Source of the DNA: a virus
Length of the DNA: 43,749 nt
Virus record (IMG/VR): IMGVR_UViG_3300033156_001401
Coordinates: 1-43,749 of that record
Reading direction: 5' to 3' (one strand)
A program made the position numbers and the translations under genes. The notes beneath the pieces were generated by a model that saw only the letters and a program-made list of their open reading frames with translations, was not told the DNA's origin and made no database searches. Below are positions 1 to 7,575 of the stretch, in pieces. How positions within the stretch are numbered: the first letter of the stretch is position 1; the number at the start of each line of letters is the position of its first letter.

Positions 1-618
1 ATCCGCGTGGACCGCGTGCTGCTGCACGAAACGTTCCTGGCCGCGGCAAAGAAAGGCCTGGCCCGCCGGTTGCTCCGCGATCTTGCCGCCATGGATGTGC
101 CGATCGAAACCATCACGGCGGGCGACCGGATCGTTGGATTCGAACCGCTGCAGCTGGAGGTGCTGTGGCCGCCCGAACGGCTCACCGGTCCGCCGCTGGA
201 CGTGAACGATGCTTCTGTTGTCCTGGGGGTTCGTTTTGCCGGTCGGACCGCGTTACTAACCGGCGACATCCGGCAATACCCCCAGCTCCGGCTGGCCGAG
301 CGATGCCCGAAGCCGATCCGTGCCGACCTGTTGCTCCTGCCGCACCACGGCAGCGCGGCCACGCTCACGGAGCAGTTCCTCCAACGGGTCGGACCCGACA
401 TCGCCGTGGCCTCCACGGCCGATACCGGGCGAGCCGCCCGCATCCGTCGGCTGCTGCCGACCGCACGGGTTCGGCCGAATCAATCCGCACCAGCACATGG
501 CTGGCGACCTCAGCGGCCGGGAGGTAACCCCGGTCGCCGATCGCGGCGAGCCGGTTCGGGCCGGCGGCGATCGCAGGTGCCAGCCGGTTGCGCTTGCCCT
601 AAGAGCTCAAACGGTTAG
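1..618 (+). CDS. comEC: ComEC/Rec2-type DNA internalization protein, C-terminal fragment
   Basis: Open from the window's first base, so the N-terminus (competence membrane domain) lies upstream. What remains is the C-terminal metallo-beta-lactamase-like domain of ComEC, which in this family sits outside the membrane and helps DNA uptake. Visible motifs are LLTGDI followed by ADLLLLPHHGS, the usual order of this domain, then a strand around DIAVASTA. The last 45 residues are very Arg/Pro/Gly rich and do not look like the usual ComEC ending, so a late frameshift or a diverged tail is possible; no clearly better frame was found. It runs with rpsU downstream. Confident about family, not about the C-terminus. 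Confidence 0.8.
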   Translation: MRVDRVLLHETFLAAAKKGLARRLLRDLAAMDVPIETITAGDRIVGFEPLQLEVLWPPERLTGPPLDVNDASVVLGVRFAGRTALLTGDIRQYPQLRLAERCPKPIRADLLLLPHHGSAATLTEQFLQRVGPDIAVASTADTGRAARIRRLLPTARVRPNQSAPAHGWRPQRPGGNPGRRSRRAGSGRRRSQVPAGCACPKSSNG

Positions 619-726
619 AATATACGTCACATGAGCCAAAGTTGCCGGCAGGCAGGTTAGCGGCGCGTGGCAGCATCGAACGTAACTTATTTAGTAGCCT
701 ACGGTTAGAAAGGGGTTGTACGCGGT

Positions 727-939
727 ATGATTAAGGTCAAAGCCCGCTCCGGGGAAAGCGTCGAGCAGATGCTCCGGCGTTTCAAGAAACTGTGTGAAAA
801 GGAAGGCCTGACCAAGGAGATGAAACGGACGTCCTATTACGAGAAGCCCTCGGAACGGCGGCGCCGCAGGCTGCGCAAGGCAATCAAGCGAGAGCAAAAG
901 GCCCTCCAGCAGTTCATAACGATGATCAGCGCCAAATAG
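727..939 (+). CDS. rpsU: 30S ribosomal protein S21
   Basis: A 70-aa highly basic protein that matches S21 over its full length: an N-terminal VKARSGESVEQMLRRFKK segment, then a long basic helix rich in Arg and Lys (PSERRRRRLRKA). S21 sits on the 30S platform near the anti-Shine-Dalgarno end of 16S rRNA and supports initiation. An AAGGGG stretch about 11 bases upstream is the likely ribosome binding site. The 108-base gap upstream holds a second copy of the 10-mer ACGGTTAGAA (611-620 and 701-710), which may be regulatory. A core host gene that places the left end in the chromosome. Confidence 0.93.
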   Translation: MIKVKARSGESVEQMLRRFKKLCEKEGLTKEMKRTSYYEKPSERRRRRLRKAIKREQKALQQFITMISAK

Positions 940-1097
940 GGCGCTGCCTCGCTGTAACGTCGCAGATCCCCCGCACAATCCGTCGATCAGCCTCAACGGA
1001 GAGCCAATCTTTCTGCGCGGCGTCATGCCGGCCGAGTGCGCTTGCCGCGACAGCCACATCGCGAGCCCGGCCGCTGGGAAAGCCCGCCCCGTCGAGG

Positions 1098-2159
1098 CTA
1101 CCGCAGTACGAAGTACCCGTGGCCGATCATATCAAATACTTGGGCGTCAATGACTTGCAGTCCGGCCTCCCGGAAGATCGCCCTCCAGTCCGCCTCGCCG
1201 ATCAGTCGTTGCCGGGTCAGATCGTGCCAGAGATGATGCTCCAGGGCCGCGGTCGGGTGGCGGCGAAGCCATTGCGGGCTCTGCACGCAAAAGTCGCCCA
1301 TGACAATCGTTACGTTCGGCCAGCGCTGCTTGAGCCCGCGCAGGAAGCGCACGATCCGGTCCGATGAGTCCCATAGATACTCGTGAAACGTATCGCAAGC
1401 GGTGATGGTGCCCGGCTCGTCCAGATCCGCCAGGCCGCCTGCCGCCGACGTATGCGGCTCTACAAGGTCGAACATGTCGCCGCAGACGATGCGGATGCGA
1501 TCCGCCAGGCCTTCTTCGGCGATGCGCTTGCGTGCCAGCTGCGCGGTGGCCTCGTCCAGATCGATCCCCGTCGCCTGAAGGCCGCGGATACGCCGGGCCA
1601 ACCAGATCAGCAATGCAGCGTCACCGCAGCCGAGGTCCAATACGCGGCCGCCGCCGTACCGCGCCACGAGACTGCCGAGCGTCGGATACGGCAACTGCTG
1701 GCAGAGTCGCCCGCTGCCGATGCCTACCCAATCGGTCCGCCTCTGAACGTCGCGTCCGACTTCGGCACGGCCGGCGAGCAGCTCATCCAGCGCGTCCATC
1801 ACCGGGGTGTAGGCGTAGCCGAGTTCATAGAGCCCGCGAGGTTCGGCGAGCAACGTTCGGACCTTCTTGGTGAGCCGCAACGTATCGCCGCGAAGGCTCA
1901 CCCAGCCGATGCCGTCGAGGTAGCGGCAGATCGCTTGCAACACCTCGGCGTTCAGGCCCTTCTTGTCGGCGAACCGGTCGATGCGAAGGCTCTCGGCCTG
2001 CTGAAGCTCATCCCACAGGCCGCACTGCAGCAGCGTCCAGAAGCACCGCGTCGCCACGTAGCCGCGCAGCGGCGGCAGGCCCTGCTCGTGCCGGCGCTTC
2101 AACTGCGCGGCTCTGCGCAGGCCGAGCAACCTGATCACGCGGAGAATTTGCCTCAACAT
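1098..2159 (-). CDS. SAM-dependent methyltransferase with N-terminal winged-helix domain
   Basis: About 353 aa. Residues roughly 30-110 look like the winged-helix dimerisation domain of plant- and antibiotic-type O-methyltransferases (ADKKGLNAEVLQAICRYLD, then a wing ending in TLRLTKKVRTLL). The Rossmann domain follows: motif I VLDLGCGDAALLIWLA, acidic loop GIDLDEATAQLA and a GDMFDLV strand. Substrate unknown. The start chosen is the ATG giving MLRQILRVIRLL; the frame stays open to 2243 but that extension is low-complexity and lacks an obvious ribosome site, and a GTG two codons upstream is also possible. It lies convergent to rpsU and downstream of the broken O-antigen ligase-like gene. Confidence 0.8.
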   Translation of the reverse strand: MLRQILRVIRLLGLRRAAQLKRRHEQGLPPLRGYVATRCFWTLLQCGLWDELQQAESLRIDRFADKKGLNAEVLQAICRYLDGIGWVSLRGDTLRLTKKVRTLLAEPRGLYELGYAYTPVMDALDELLAGRAEVGRDVQRRTDWVGIGSGRLCQQLPYPTLGSLVARYGGGRVLDLGCGDAALLIWLARRIRGLQATGIDLDEATAQLARKRIAEEGLADRIRIVCGDMFDLVEPHTSAAGGLADLDEPGTITACDTFHEYLWDSSDRIVRFLRGLKQRWPNVTIVMGDFCVQSPQWLRRHPTAALEHHLWHDLTRQRLIGEADWRAIFREAGLQVIDAQVFDMIGHGYFVLR

Positions 2160-2255
2160 ATGCACGGGATATGCGATCCTTTCACGACAAGTGCCGCCCG
2201 GCCGCTTGAACGCACGACAACTGGTCCGCGTGCGTTCTTGCACCGAGCCGTCACG

Positions 2256-4803
2256 CTACGGTTTCGGCAACACGCCCTGCCACCAGCCGCGGGGCGCAGC
2301 GCCTGCCAGGGCGGTGCGTATCTGCTCCCAGGTCTCTTCGCCGAGCAGTTTTCGAGACCGCTTCGACCAGATCTCCAGTTGACCGGCCGATGCCACGGGG
2401 TTCATCACCTGGATCAGCCTTGCGTAGCACAATCCCACGAGCCTGCGCGGCAGCAACACCGGAGCGGGCAGGCCCTCGGCGAGCAGCAGACTGCCCTCGG
2501 CTTGGCGCTGCCGCCCGGCCGCGAGTTGCAAAATTGCAAGAAACTGTAATGACGCCCGCGCCGTCGGATGGCGCACTCGCTCGCGGACGAGGGCGTCGAT
2601 CCGCGCCGCAAGCAACGCCAGGTATCGCCGCCAGGAGCTCGGCCGGTTCAACCAGCCGAACCACGCCTCATGCATGTACGTCTCCAGTTCGACCATCTCC
2701 GGCCGGCGCCGCCACGAGTCCCGTTCCAGCCGGCGGCAGAGCACGGCGGCCTGTTCGGCGGCTTCCGCGGCGTTCGCGATCCGGCCGCTTTCGGCATGGG
2801 CCAGCACGGCCATCCGCAGCGTCTCCAGGGCGAGCGGGTCCGACCACTCCGCCGGGTCTACCTGCGTCAGCGCCTCTTGCGCGGCCGCCAGCCACTTCTG
2901 CCAGAGATCCTGGACCGCCGCGTCAGAGAGCGCCTCGACGATTTGACCGGCCAGGTCGGCGTCGATCGGGGCATTGCGGATCGCGAGGCGCAACTGCTGA
3001 AGCCTCTGCCAAGCATCTTCGGCCCGGCCGGCCATGACCAGCCTGGCCTGAGGCTCGTACGGATCGATCCGCAGCGTGTACCCGGCCAGGCCCGCCAGTT
3101 GATCCGGATCGCCCTTGGCGCGACCGAGCCATATCCCCGCATCCAGATAGCCCGGACAGACCCTCACCACCGCCCCGAGCGAGTCCACCGCCTCACGCTG
3201 CAAGCCAAGAGCCTGCTCGGCATCGGCGTTCCGATCGGCAAGGTCCAGGGCAACGCGGCCCAGGGCATATTGCCGTCGGAGCCACTGTCCGGCCGTCGGG
3301 ACGAACCAGGCCGTCCTCAGACGAGCGTGCGACGCCTCGAGGCGCCCTGCCGCCCAAGCGTCCAGGCCTTGACGCAGGTAGCCGCTCGATAGAACACTCC
3401 AGCCGGCCAGGAACATCAGCCCAATGGCGATGCAAAGCGCCGCCGGCCGCCCGAGCCGGTCGAATTTGCGAGCCTTATCGGCCAATGGACGCAGGCGTCC
3501 CGGCCACGATGGATCCGGATCGCCCTCAGCACGGCCGAGTGCGCAGCCCAGGCCCACCCCTACGAGCGCCCAGGTCAGCGCCGCGACGCCCGGATGTCTC
3601 ATGCCGATGCTCGTCGATTCCGCCGCAAGCACGCCTGCAAGAGCCGATCCCATGCCCAGGATCGCCAGGCGAGCCGGCTCGGATTCCGCCCGCCCATAGC
3701 CACGCACATATCCCAACAGCCCTGCGACGGGCAAGGCCAGGATCAACAGCCCGAGGCCAAATCCCAGCTCGGCCAGGATTTCCAGGGGCTCGCTGTGGGC
3801 GTGCTCGGAAATCTGGCCGTGGAACAGCCTGGGCGATTCGGCCCGCAGAGGCCGCATCCGAAAGGTCAGGTCAAAAGCGATATGCCCGGGGCCGAGCCCG
3901 ATCAGCGCTCCGCAGCGCTGCTCCAGGATAGCTGCCGCTGTGCTCCTGTACAGCTCTCGCCGCAGGATCACGCTCTCCCACCGCCCCGTACGCAGCAGCC
4001 GCGGCAGGGCCGTCCCGCCGACCAGCGCGGCCAGTGGCCGAGCGCCTGGCCGCCATCGCCGCCGCTACGGCCATGACCAGCAGCGCCGCACAAGCCGCAA
4101 CCCCTCCGGCGAGCCGAGCGCGCTGGTCCGGCTCCCATCGGGTTGCCAGAAACGAATAGGCCCATGTCCCTGTAAGAAAGATTCCGGCCACGCACGCGGT
4201 GCTGAGCAGCAGGACGTTGCCGGCCGGCCAAGCCGGGAATTGCCCGCCCCCCTGGACCGAATAGGCCAGACTCGCGACTGCCAGCCCCACCAACCCCACC
4301 GCCACGGCCTTCAGCCACACCTCTGCCGGCAGTCGCAAGGACCACCAGCAGATGACGCACATCCACGAAAGCCCGATGCCCAATTGCCAGGTCCACGCCA
4401 GGCCGACTACCGGCACGCGCGACCAGGCGGCTCGAACCGCCACGGCCAGCACGAGAGCCGCGCACAGACCCGCCAGCATCACCGCGAGGTGACCGCGACG
4501 GCTGTGATCCGGCCATGCTCGCGCGCTGACAACCGCCAGCAGAACTAGCAAAGCGTTGCCTGCCGCCCAGGCCGCCCAGCGGATCTCCGTGCCGGAATAG
4601 GTCGGCCAGGCCTCCACGACGAACGCCTGGATGATCCAGCCGATCGGCTGCGGCCAGCCGGCTTCCGCCATGAAGTCTCTGCCGGGAATCTCATAAGAGC
4701 CGAGCCCGAACGCTGCCAGGAGGGTCATGGATACAACGGCCACGGCAGCCGCACCCGAAGCGGCTTGCCAGGACATGCGGTTGTCGGCTTCCATCGTTGG
4801 CAT
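2256..4803 (-). pseudogene. O-antigen ligase/polymerase-like membrane protein with helical repeat C-terminus, frameshifted
   Basis: Two minus-strand frames together make one protein of about 850 aa. The first (from 4803) has about eight hydrophobic segments and is a typical Wzy/WaaL N-half, ending in unlikely Arg/Ala text after about 4040. The second is open from 4064 (TAG at 4065-4067) and reads GGTALPRLLRTGRWESVILR upstream of any start codon, then the family's GLGPGH and HAHSEPLEILAELGFGLG motifs, two or three more membrane spans and a TPR-like helical C-terminus to 2256. A single-base shift between about 4010 and 4067 would restore one gene. It could be a real null allele, a phase-variation state or a sequencing error; the spot is GC-rich without a long homopolymer. 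Role if intact: transfer or polymerisation of surface glycan or protein glycosylation. Confidence 0.7.
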
Positions 4804-5087
4804 GGTACCCGTGGACCGTTCTCGCTCCGCCCCGATCGGCGGTCCAGGAACTCATGATCAGGTTACCGTCCGGCAGGAAGAACACAATCAAGCGGCGGGC
4901 ACATCCCGAGTCTGGAAGCCGCACACAATCGCCCGGCACCCGGCTGCGTCGCCGGCGCGGCCGGCAACTCATGCCATCGCTCCCTCCCCGGCAGGTGCCA
5001 GCGAGGATCTACTTACGCGGAGGACAAGTGCTCGGCGTCGAGCGTAGAAAGGTCCACCTTCAGAGGACCAAGATGTTTCGAAGCAAC

Positions 5088-5133
5088 CGCGCCGCGGAGG
5101 ATTCGAACCCCCAACCGCTGGATCCGTAGTCCA
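5088..5133 (-). other. attL: 3' half of tRNA-Arg(ACG) left by prophage integration
   Basis: Reading the minus strand, 5133 to 5088 gives half of an anticodon stem (TGGA), loop CTACGGA with anticodon ACG at 5125-5127, the 3' stem TCCA, a short variable loop, a perfect T-arm (GGGGG TTCGAAT CCTCC) and a 7-base acceptor strand GCGGCGC plus discriminator G at 5088. The matching 5' acceptor GCGCCGC and a D-arm are absent from the DNA at higher coordinates; stem pairing is lost exactly at 5134. So only the 3' portion of the gene is present, as expected where a tyrosine-integrase phage has entered a tRNA gene and rebuilt it at the other end. No CCA is encoded. The host side is to the left, the phage to the right. 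Confidence 0.78.
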
Positions 5134-5168
5134 TCGTGGCGTACATAACTTCCAAGCGTACCATGGAC
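5129..5168. repeat. Imperfect inverted repeat at the prophage left junction
   Basis: GTCCAT (5129-5134) pairs with ATGGAC (5163-5168), and inside them GTAC (5141-5144) pairs with GTAC (5158-5161). It overlaps the tRNA anticodon-loop end of the attachment core, where integrase core-type sites are normally found, so it may be part of the recombination site. The function is inferred from position only. Confidence 0.4.
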
Positions 5169-5228
5169 TTATACATCTGATTGCCGAACCCACCCGAATC
5201 ACCCGAATAGCCCTCGCGGCCCGAATCG

Positions 5229-5258
5229 GCGCCAAAAGGTTGGCGCTACAGTTGGCGC
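5229..5258. repeat. Hairpin and direct copies of TTGGCGC near attL
   Basis: GCGCCAA (5229-5235) and TTGGCGC (5240-5246) form a 7-bp perfect hairpin with a 4-base loop, and a second TTGGCGC lies at 5252-5258. Together with the 9-bp spaced CCCGAAT copies at about 5190-5225 these could be integrase/excisionase arm sites or the end of the late transcript. No T-run follows, so an intrinsic terminator is not clear. Apart from these elements and attL, nothing gene-like is seen in 4804-5400. Confidence 0.35.
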
Positions 5259-5400
5259 GGCTGTCACTGGATTCAGGATCCAGGCATTCATTAGAACGCC
5301 GGACGGGCGGCCTGACGCGATTTCGCGGGCGCGCTGACTGAGGGCTAGCCGGTCAGCTTTGCGGTCATCCTGGGCGGCAATCCGCCGCGAGCGGGCCGCT

Positions 5401-6060
5401 TCAGCGGCCGAGCCGGGTGCGCAGCCGCCGCAGGGCCGCTTGGTGGATCTGGCTGGCCCGAGACTGGCTCACGCCGAGCACTGCCGCGATGGCCGCGAGG
5501 GGCATGTCCGCCCGATACCGAAGGGAGAGCGTCAGCCGCTCGTCTCGCCGTAGCCCGCGCGTCAGAACCTCCCAGCGGGTCGCCTGCTCCAGCCTGGCCA
5601 TCGGGTCCGCGTCGCTCGCTTCCAACGAGGCAACCAGATCCGGGCGGCCCTCGGCTAGAGCCCGCTGGGCGTAGTCCGTGAACGTGACGTTGGGCGGGAC
5701 CGCAGAGGCGCCGTCCCGCCACCGGATCCGCTGCATCCGTGGCGTGCGGTCCCTCGCCCGCAGCCCGTCGCGGATTGCTCCCAGGATCCGCTTGCCAGCG
5801 TAGGTGCGGAACGAGCAGCCCTCGCCGGGTCGGTAGCGCTCGAGGGCCTCGGCTAAGCCCAGGATGCCGTCGTTGATCATCTCGTCGCGGTCCACCCGCC
5901 GCGCCGCGTGGCGGTCGAAACGTCGCAACACGGAATCAACGAGCATCTCGACGAAAGGTAGGTAGTGCTGCAGAATGGCCCCCCTGTCGTCCCTGCGGCT
6001 CCCCGACCAATCTCCCTGCCGCACCCGCATCCACGCGGTGGCATGCTGGGCTTGCGTCAC
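5401..6060 (-). CDS. Sigma-70 family factor, FliA/WhiG-like (phage-encoded)
   Basis: 219 aa. Region 2 is clear at about residues 60-105 (EMINDGILGLAEALERYRPG, then SFRTYAGKRILGAIRDGLR), the pattern of group 3 sigma factors such as FliA and WhiG. Region 4 is at about 165-219, with LSLRYRADMPLAAIAAVLGV and a helix-turn-helix ending SQSRASQIHQAALRRLRTRL. It should direct RNA polymerase to a small promoter set. It is the last gene of the leftward late operon, overlapping the upstream gene by 4 bases, and lies about 270 bp from attL. Either the phage uses it for its own late promoters or it changes host transcription in the lysogen; the sequence does not decide. Confidence 0.85.
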   Translation of the reverse strand: MTQAQHATAWMRVRQGDWSGSRRDDRGAILQHYLPFVEMLVDSVLRRFDRHAARRVDRDEMINDGILGLAEALERYRPGEGCSFRTYAGKRILGAIRDGLRARDRTPRMQRIRWRDGASAVPPNVTFTDYAQRALAEGRPDLVASLEASDADPMARLEQATRWEVLTRGLRRDERLTLSLRYRADMPLAAIAAVLGVSQSRASQIHQAALRRLRTRLGR

Positions 6061-6584
6061 TCAGTCGGCCTCATCTCCATTCGGATTCCACTCCGCCGGC
6101 GAACCGGCCGCCATCGTGGCGGATTATCGGGGCACGACTCGCCGGCCAGCGAGACCTTGCGTTTGTAGGCGCAGCCGCAAAGGCGGCAGCGCCCCAATTC
6201 GCGCCTGATTCCATCCGGCTTCCAGCCCTTGGCTGCGTGCCAGTGCGGGCACGTTTCACAGATCGCAAGACGCGCCTTGATCACTTCATCGGCCGCCTGC
6301 AACGCCGGAACAAAACTTTTTGCCAACTGCTTCGCACCGCCGACCCAGTCCGTTCGCGCCTCGCCCCGCTTCGGCGGCCAATGGATGTCGGGGCATATGG
6401 CTCGTCGCCATTCTTCGTCAGATATTTTGGAGCGAATCTTGCCGGGGTGTTCGTGCGCGTATTTGTCGGCGAGCGCAACAACGGTGCGGCCGTCAGAGGC
6501 GACGACGCCGAAGGTGGCATAGTTGAGAAGCCACCCTTCTGCGATGCGTTGTTCGTGCGAACTCGTGGTCCAAAAGACGGGCAT
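6057..6584 (-). CDS. Cys-rich phage protein of the tail-end cluster, unknown function
   Basis: 175 aa. The ATG at 6584 is preceded by GGAG with 9-base spacing, so it is preferred over the TTG at 6599. The N-half has an EQRIAEGWLLNYATFGVVASDGRT stretch split by short loops; the C-half carries a zinc-type pattern, CETCPHW then GRCRLCGCAYKRKVSLAGESC followed by PDNPPRW. This C-terminal Cys pattern recurs in phage proteins next to tail genes, but no biochemical role is known to me. It overlaps the sigma gene by 4 bases, suggesting coupled translation. Confidence 0.7.
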   Translation of the reverse strand: MPVFWTTSSHEQRIAEGWLLNYATFGVVASDGRTVVALADKYAHEHPGKIRSKISDEEWRRAICPDIHWPPKRGEARTDWVGGAKQLAKSFVPALQAADEVIKARLAICETCPHWHAAKGWKPDGIRRELGRCRLCGCAYKRKVSLAGESCPDNPPRWRPVRRRSGIRMEMRPTE

Positions 6585-6588
6585 GGCG

Positions 6589-7239
6589 TTACACTCCAAT
6601 TACATAACTGGCAATGCCTCCCTCTCCGTCGTCTGCTGCACACGACACGGTGTTGTATACGGTGTCGGACAGTCCTATACAGTTTATTGGGACCCCACCA
6701 CTTGCGCTTGCCCCTGAGAATATCCGATCCCAGCCAGTTGGATGATATGCCGTGATGACGCACGTCCCGTCCCTCATAATATATATCCTGATTTCCAGGT
6801 CTGCATCGGTGCATATGGTCCCGACAGGATAGACTACACGCCAGATACAGCCGGGAGAGTAGGTTAGGATGTGTGTGGTGTTAAATTGATCCAGATCGCA
6901 ACTGACACCTGGGCACAAGGAGACCCCCGCAAATGTAACTGAAGCATATTTGGGCGTACCGTCTGCGCAGACCTCGCACGGATTGCTAGGAACTAGCTCT
7001 ATGGCGCACGTATCCGGTATCTCAAACTGCACGACCATCTTGCCGGCGGCATCGAATGTACGCCGCCCTGTAACCCGGCAATCGTGGGTCGGGTGGTAGG
7101 CGTACCAGATCTCCTTGCCGTTCACGTCAAAGGTGCGCTGGGCTTGGAACCGGCAATCACACGCAGGGTCGTAACACCACCAGACCATCTTGCCGGAAGC
7201 GTCGAAGCCACGATAAGCTGTCGCTCGACAGAATGCCAT
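6589..7239 (-). CDS. Virion-associated hypothetical protein with N-terminal FDA-G-K repeats
   Basis: 216 aa, not recognised. The first 75 residues hold three imperfect copies of a roughly 22-residue unit: RGFDASGKMVWWCYDPACDC, then RTFDVNGKEIWYAYHPTHDC, then RTFDAAGKMVVQFE. The remainder is Cys-rich beta-type sequence (about 12 Cys) ending SCAADDGEGGIASYVIGV. Such short aromatic repeats resemble carbohydrate- or surface-binding repeats, so a role at the tail tip is plausible but inferred. It sits in the tail operon with 3 bases to the next gene. Confidence 0.6.
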   Translation of the reverse strand: MAFCRATAYRGFDASGKMVWWCYDPACDCRFQAQRTFDVNGKEIWYAYHPTHDCRVTGRRTFDAAGKMVVQFEIPDTCAIELVPSNPCEVCADGTPKYASVTFAGVSLCPGVSCDLDQFNTTHILTYSPGCIWRVVYPVGTICTDADLEIRIYIMRDGTCVITAYHPTGWDRIFSGASASGGVPINCIGLSDTVYNTVSCAADDGEGGIASYVIGV

Positions 7240-7242
7240 AGA

Positions 7243-7575
7243 TCAGCTCGTACAATCGTTCGTCGCGCCGCTATATTCGTCCTCGTTCTGTGCGTCCGTC
7301 CACAGGACCATATAAGGGCGATCCTCAATACCTGTCGGTGCCACCAAGACCTTTCTGCCGGTCAAATCGACCCCAGATGCCACCCACACGTCGGTGATGT
7401 CCACGCCGTCTGTCGTGTCCCCACTGACCGGATCGACGATGATCCGCTGCACAGTGCAATAGTGATTCGACGGCGTGTGCGCCGTGACCTTGGCCAAGAA
7501 CAGGGACAGCATGTCGCCTGGCCTGACTGCCGGTCTAACCGGCATTGCTGCTGTGCGAGCCTCAACGCGGGTCAT
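7243..7575 (-). CDS. Small tail-cluster protein, unknown function
   Basis: About 110 aa starting MTRVEARTAAMP. The ATG overlaps the stop of the preceding gene as ATGA, which fixes the start at 7575 rather than the longer frame. The sequence looks like a small beta domain (DMLSLFLAKVTAHTPSN, YCTVQRIIVDPVSGD, GRKVLVAPTG), reminiscent of an OB-fold or beta-barrel tail accessory. No family recognised; placement between a hub-like protein and the repeat protein suggests a baseplate or tip component. Confidence 0.6.
   Translation of the reverse strand: MTRVEARTAAMPVRPAVRPGDMLSLFLAKVTAHTPSNHYCTVQRIIVDPVSGDTTDGVDITDVWVASGVDLTGRKVLVAPTGIEDRPYMVLWTDAQNEDEYSGATNDCTS

Noticed and set aside
611-710. Direct repeat ACGGTTAGAA (611-620, 701-710) as an insertion footprint
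   Set aside because: Only 10 bp, with no mobile-element ends or gene in between; mentioned only as a possible rpsU control feature.
1383-2549. 388-codon plus-strand ORF opposite the methyltransferase
   Set aside because: Antisense to clear SAM-binding motifs; no recognisable domain.
5088-5170. Complete tRNA gene at the left junction
   Set aside because: No 5' acceptor partner (GCGCCGC) or D-arm at the expected distance; pairing ends inside the anticodon stem.
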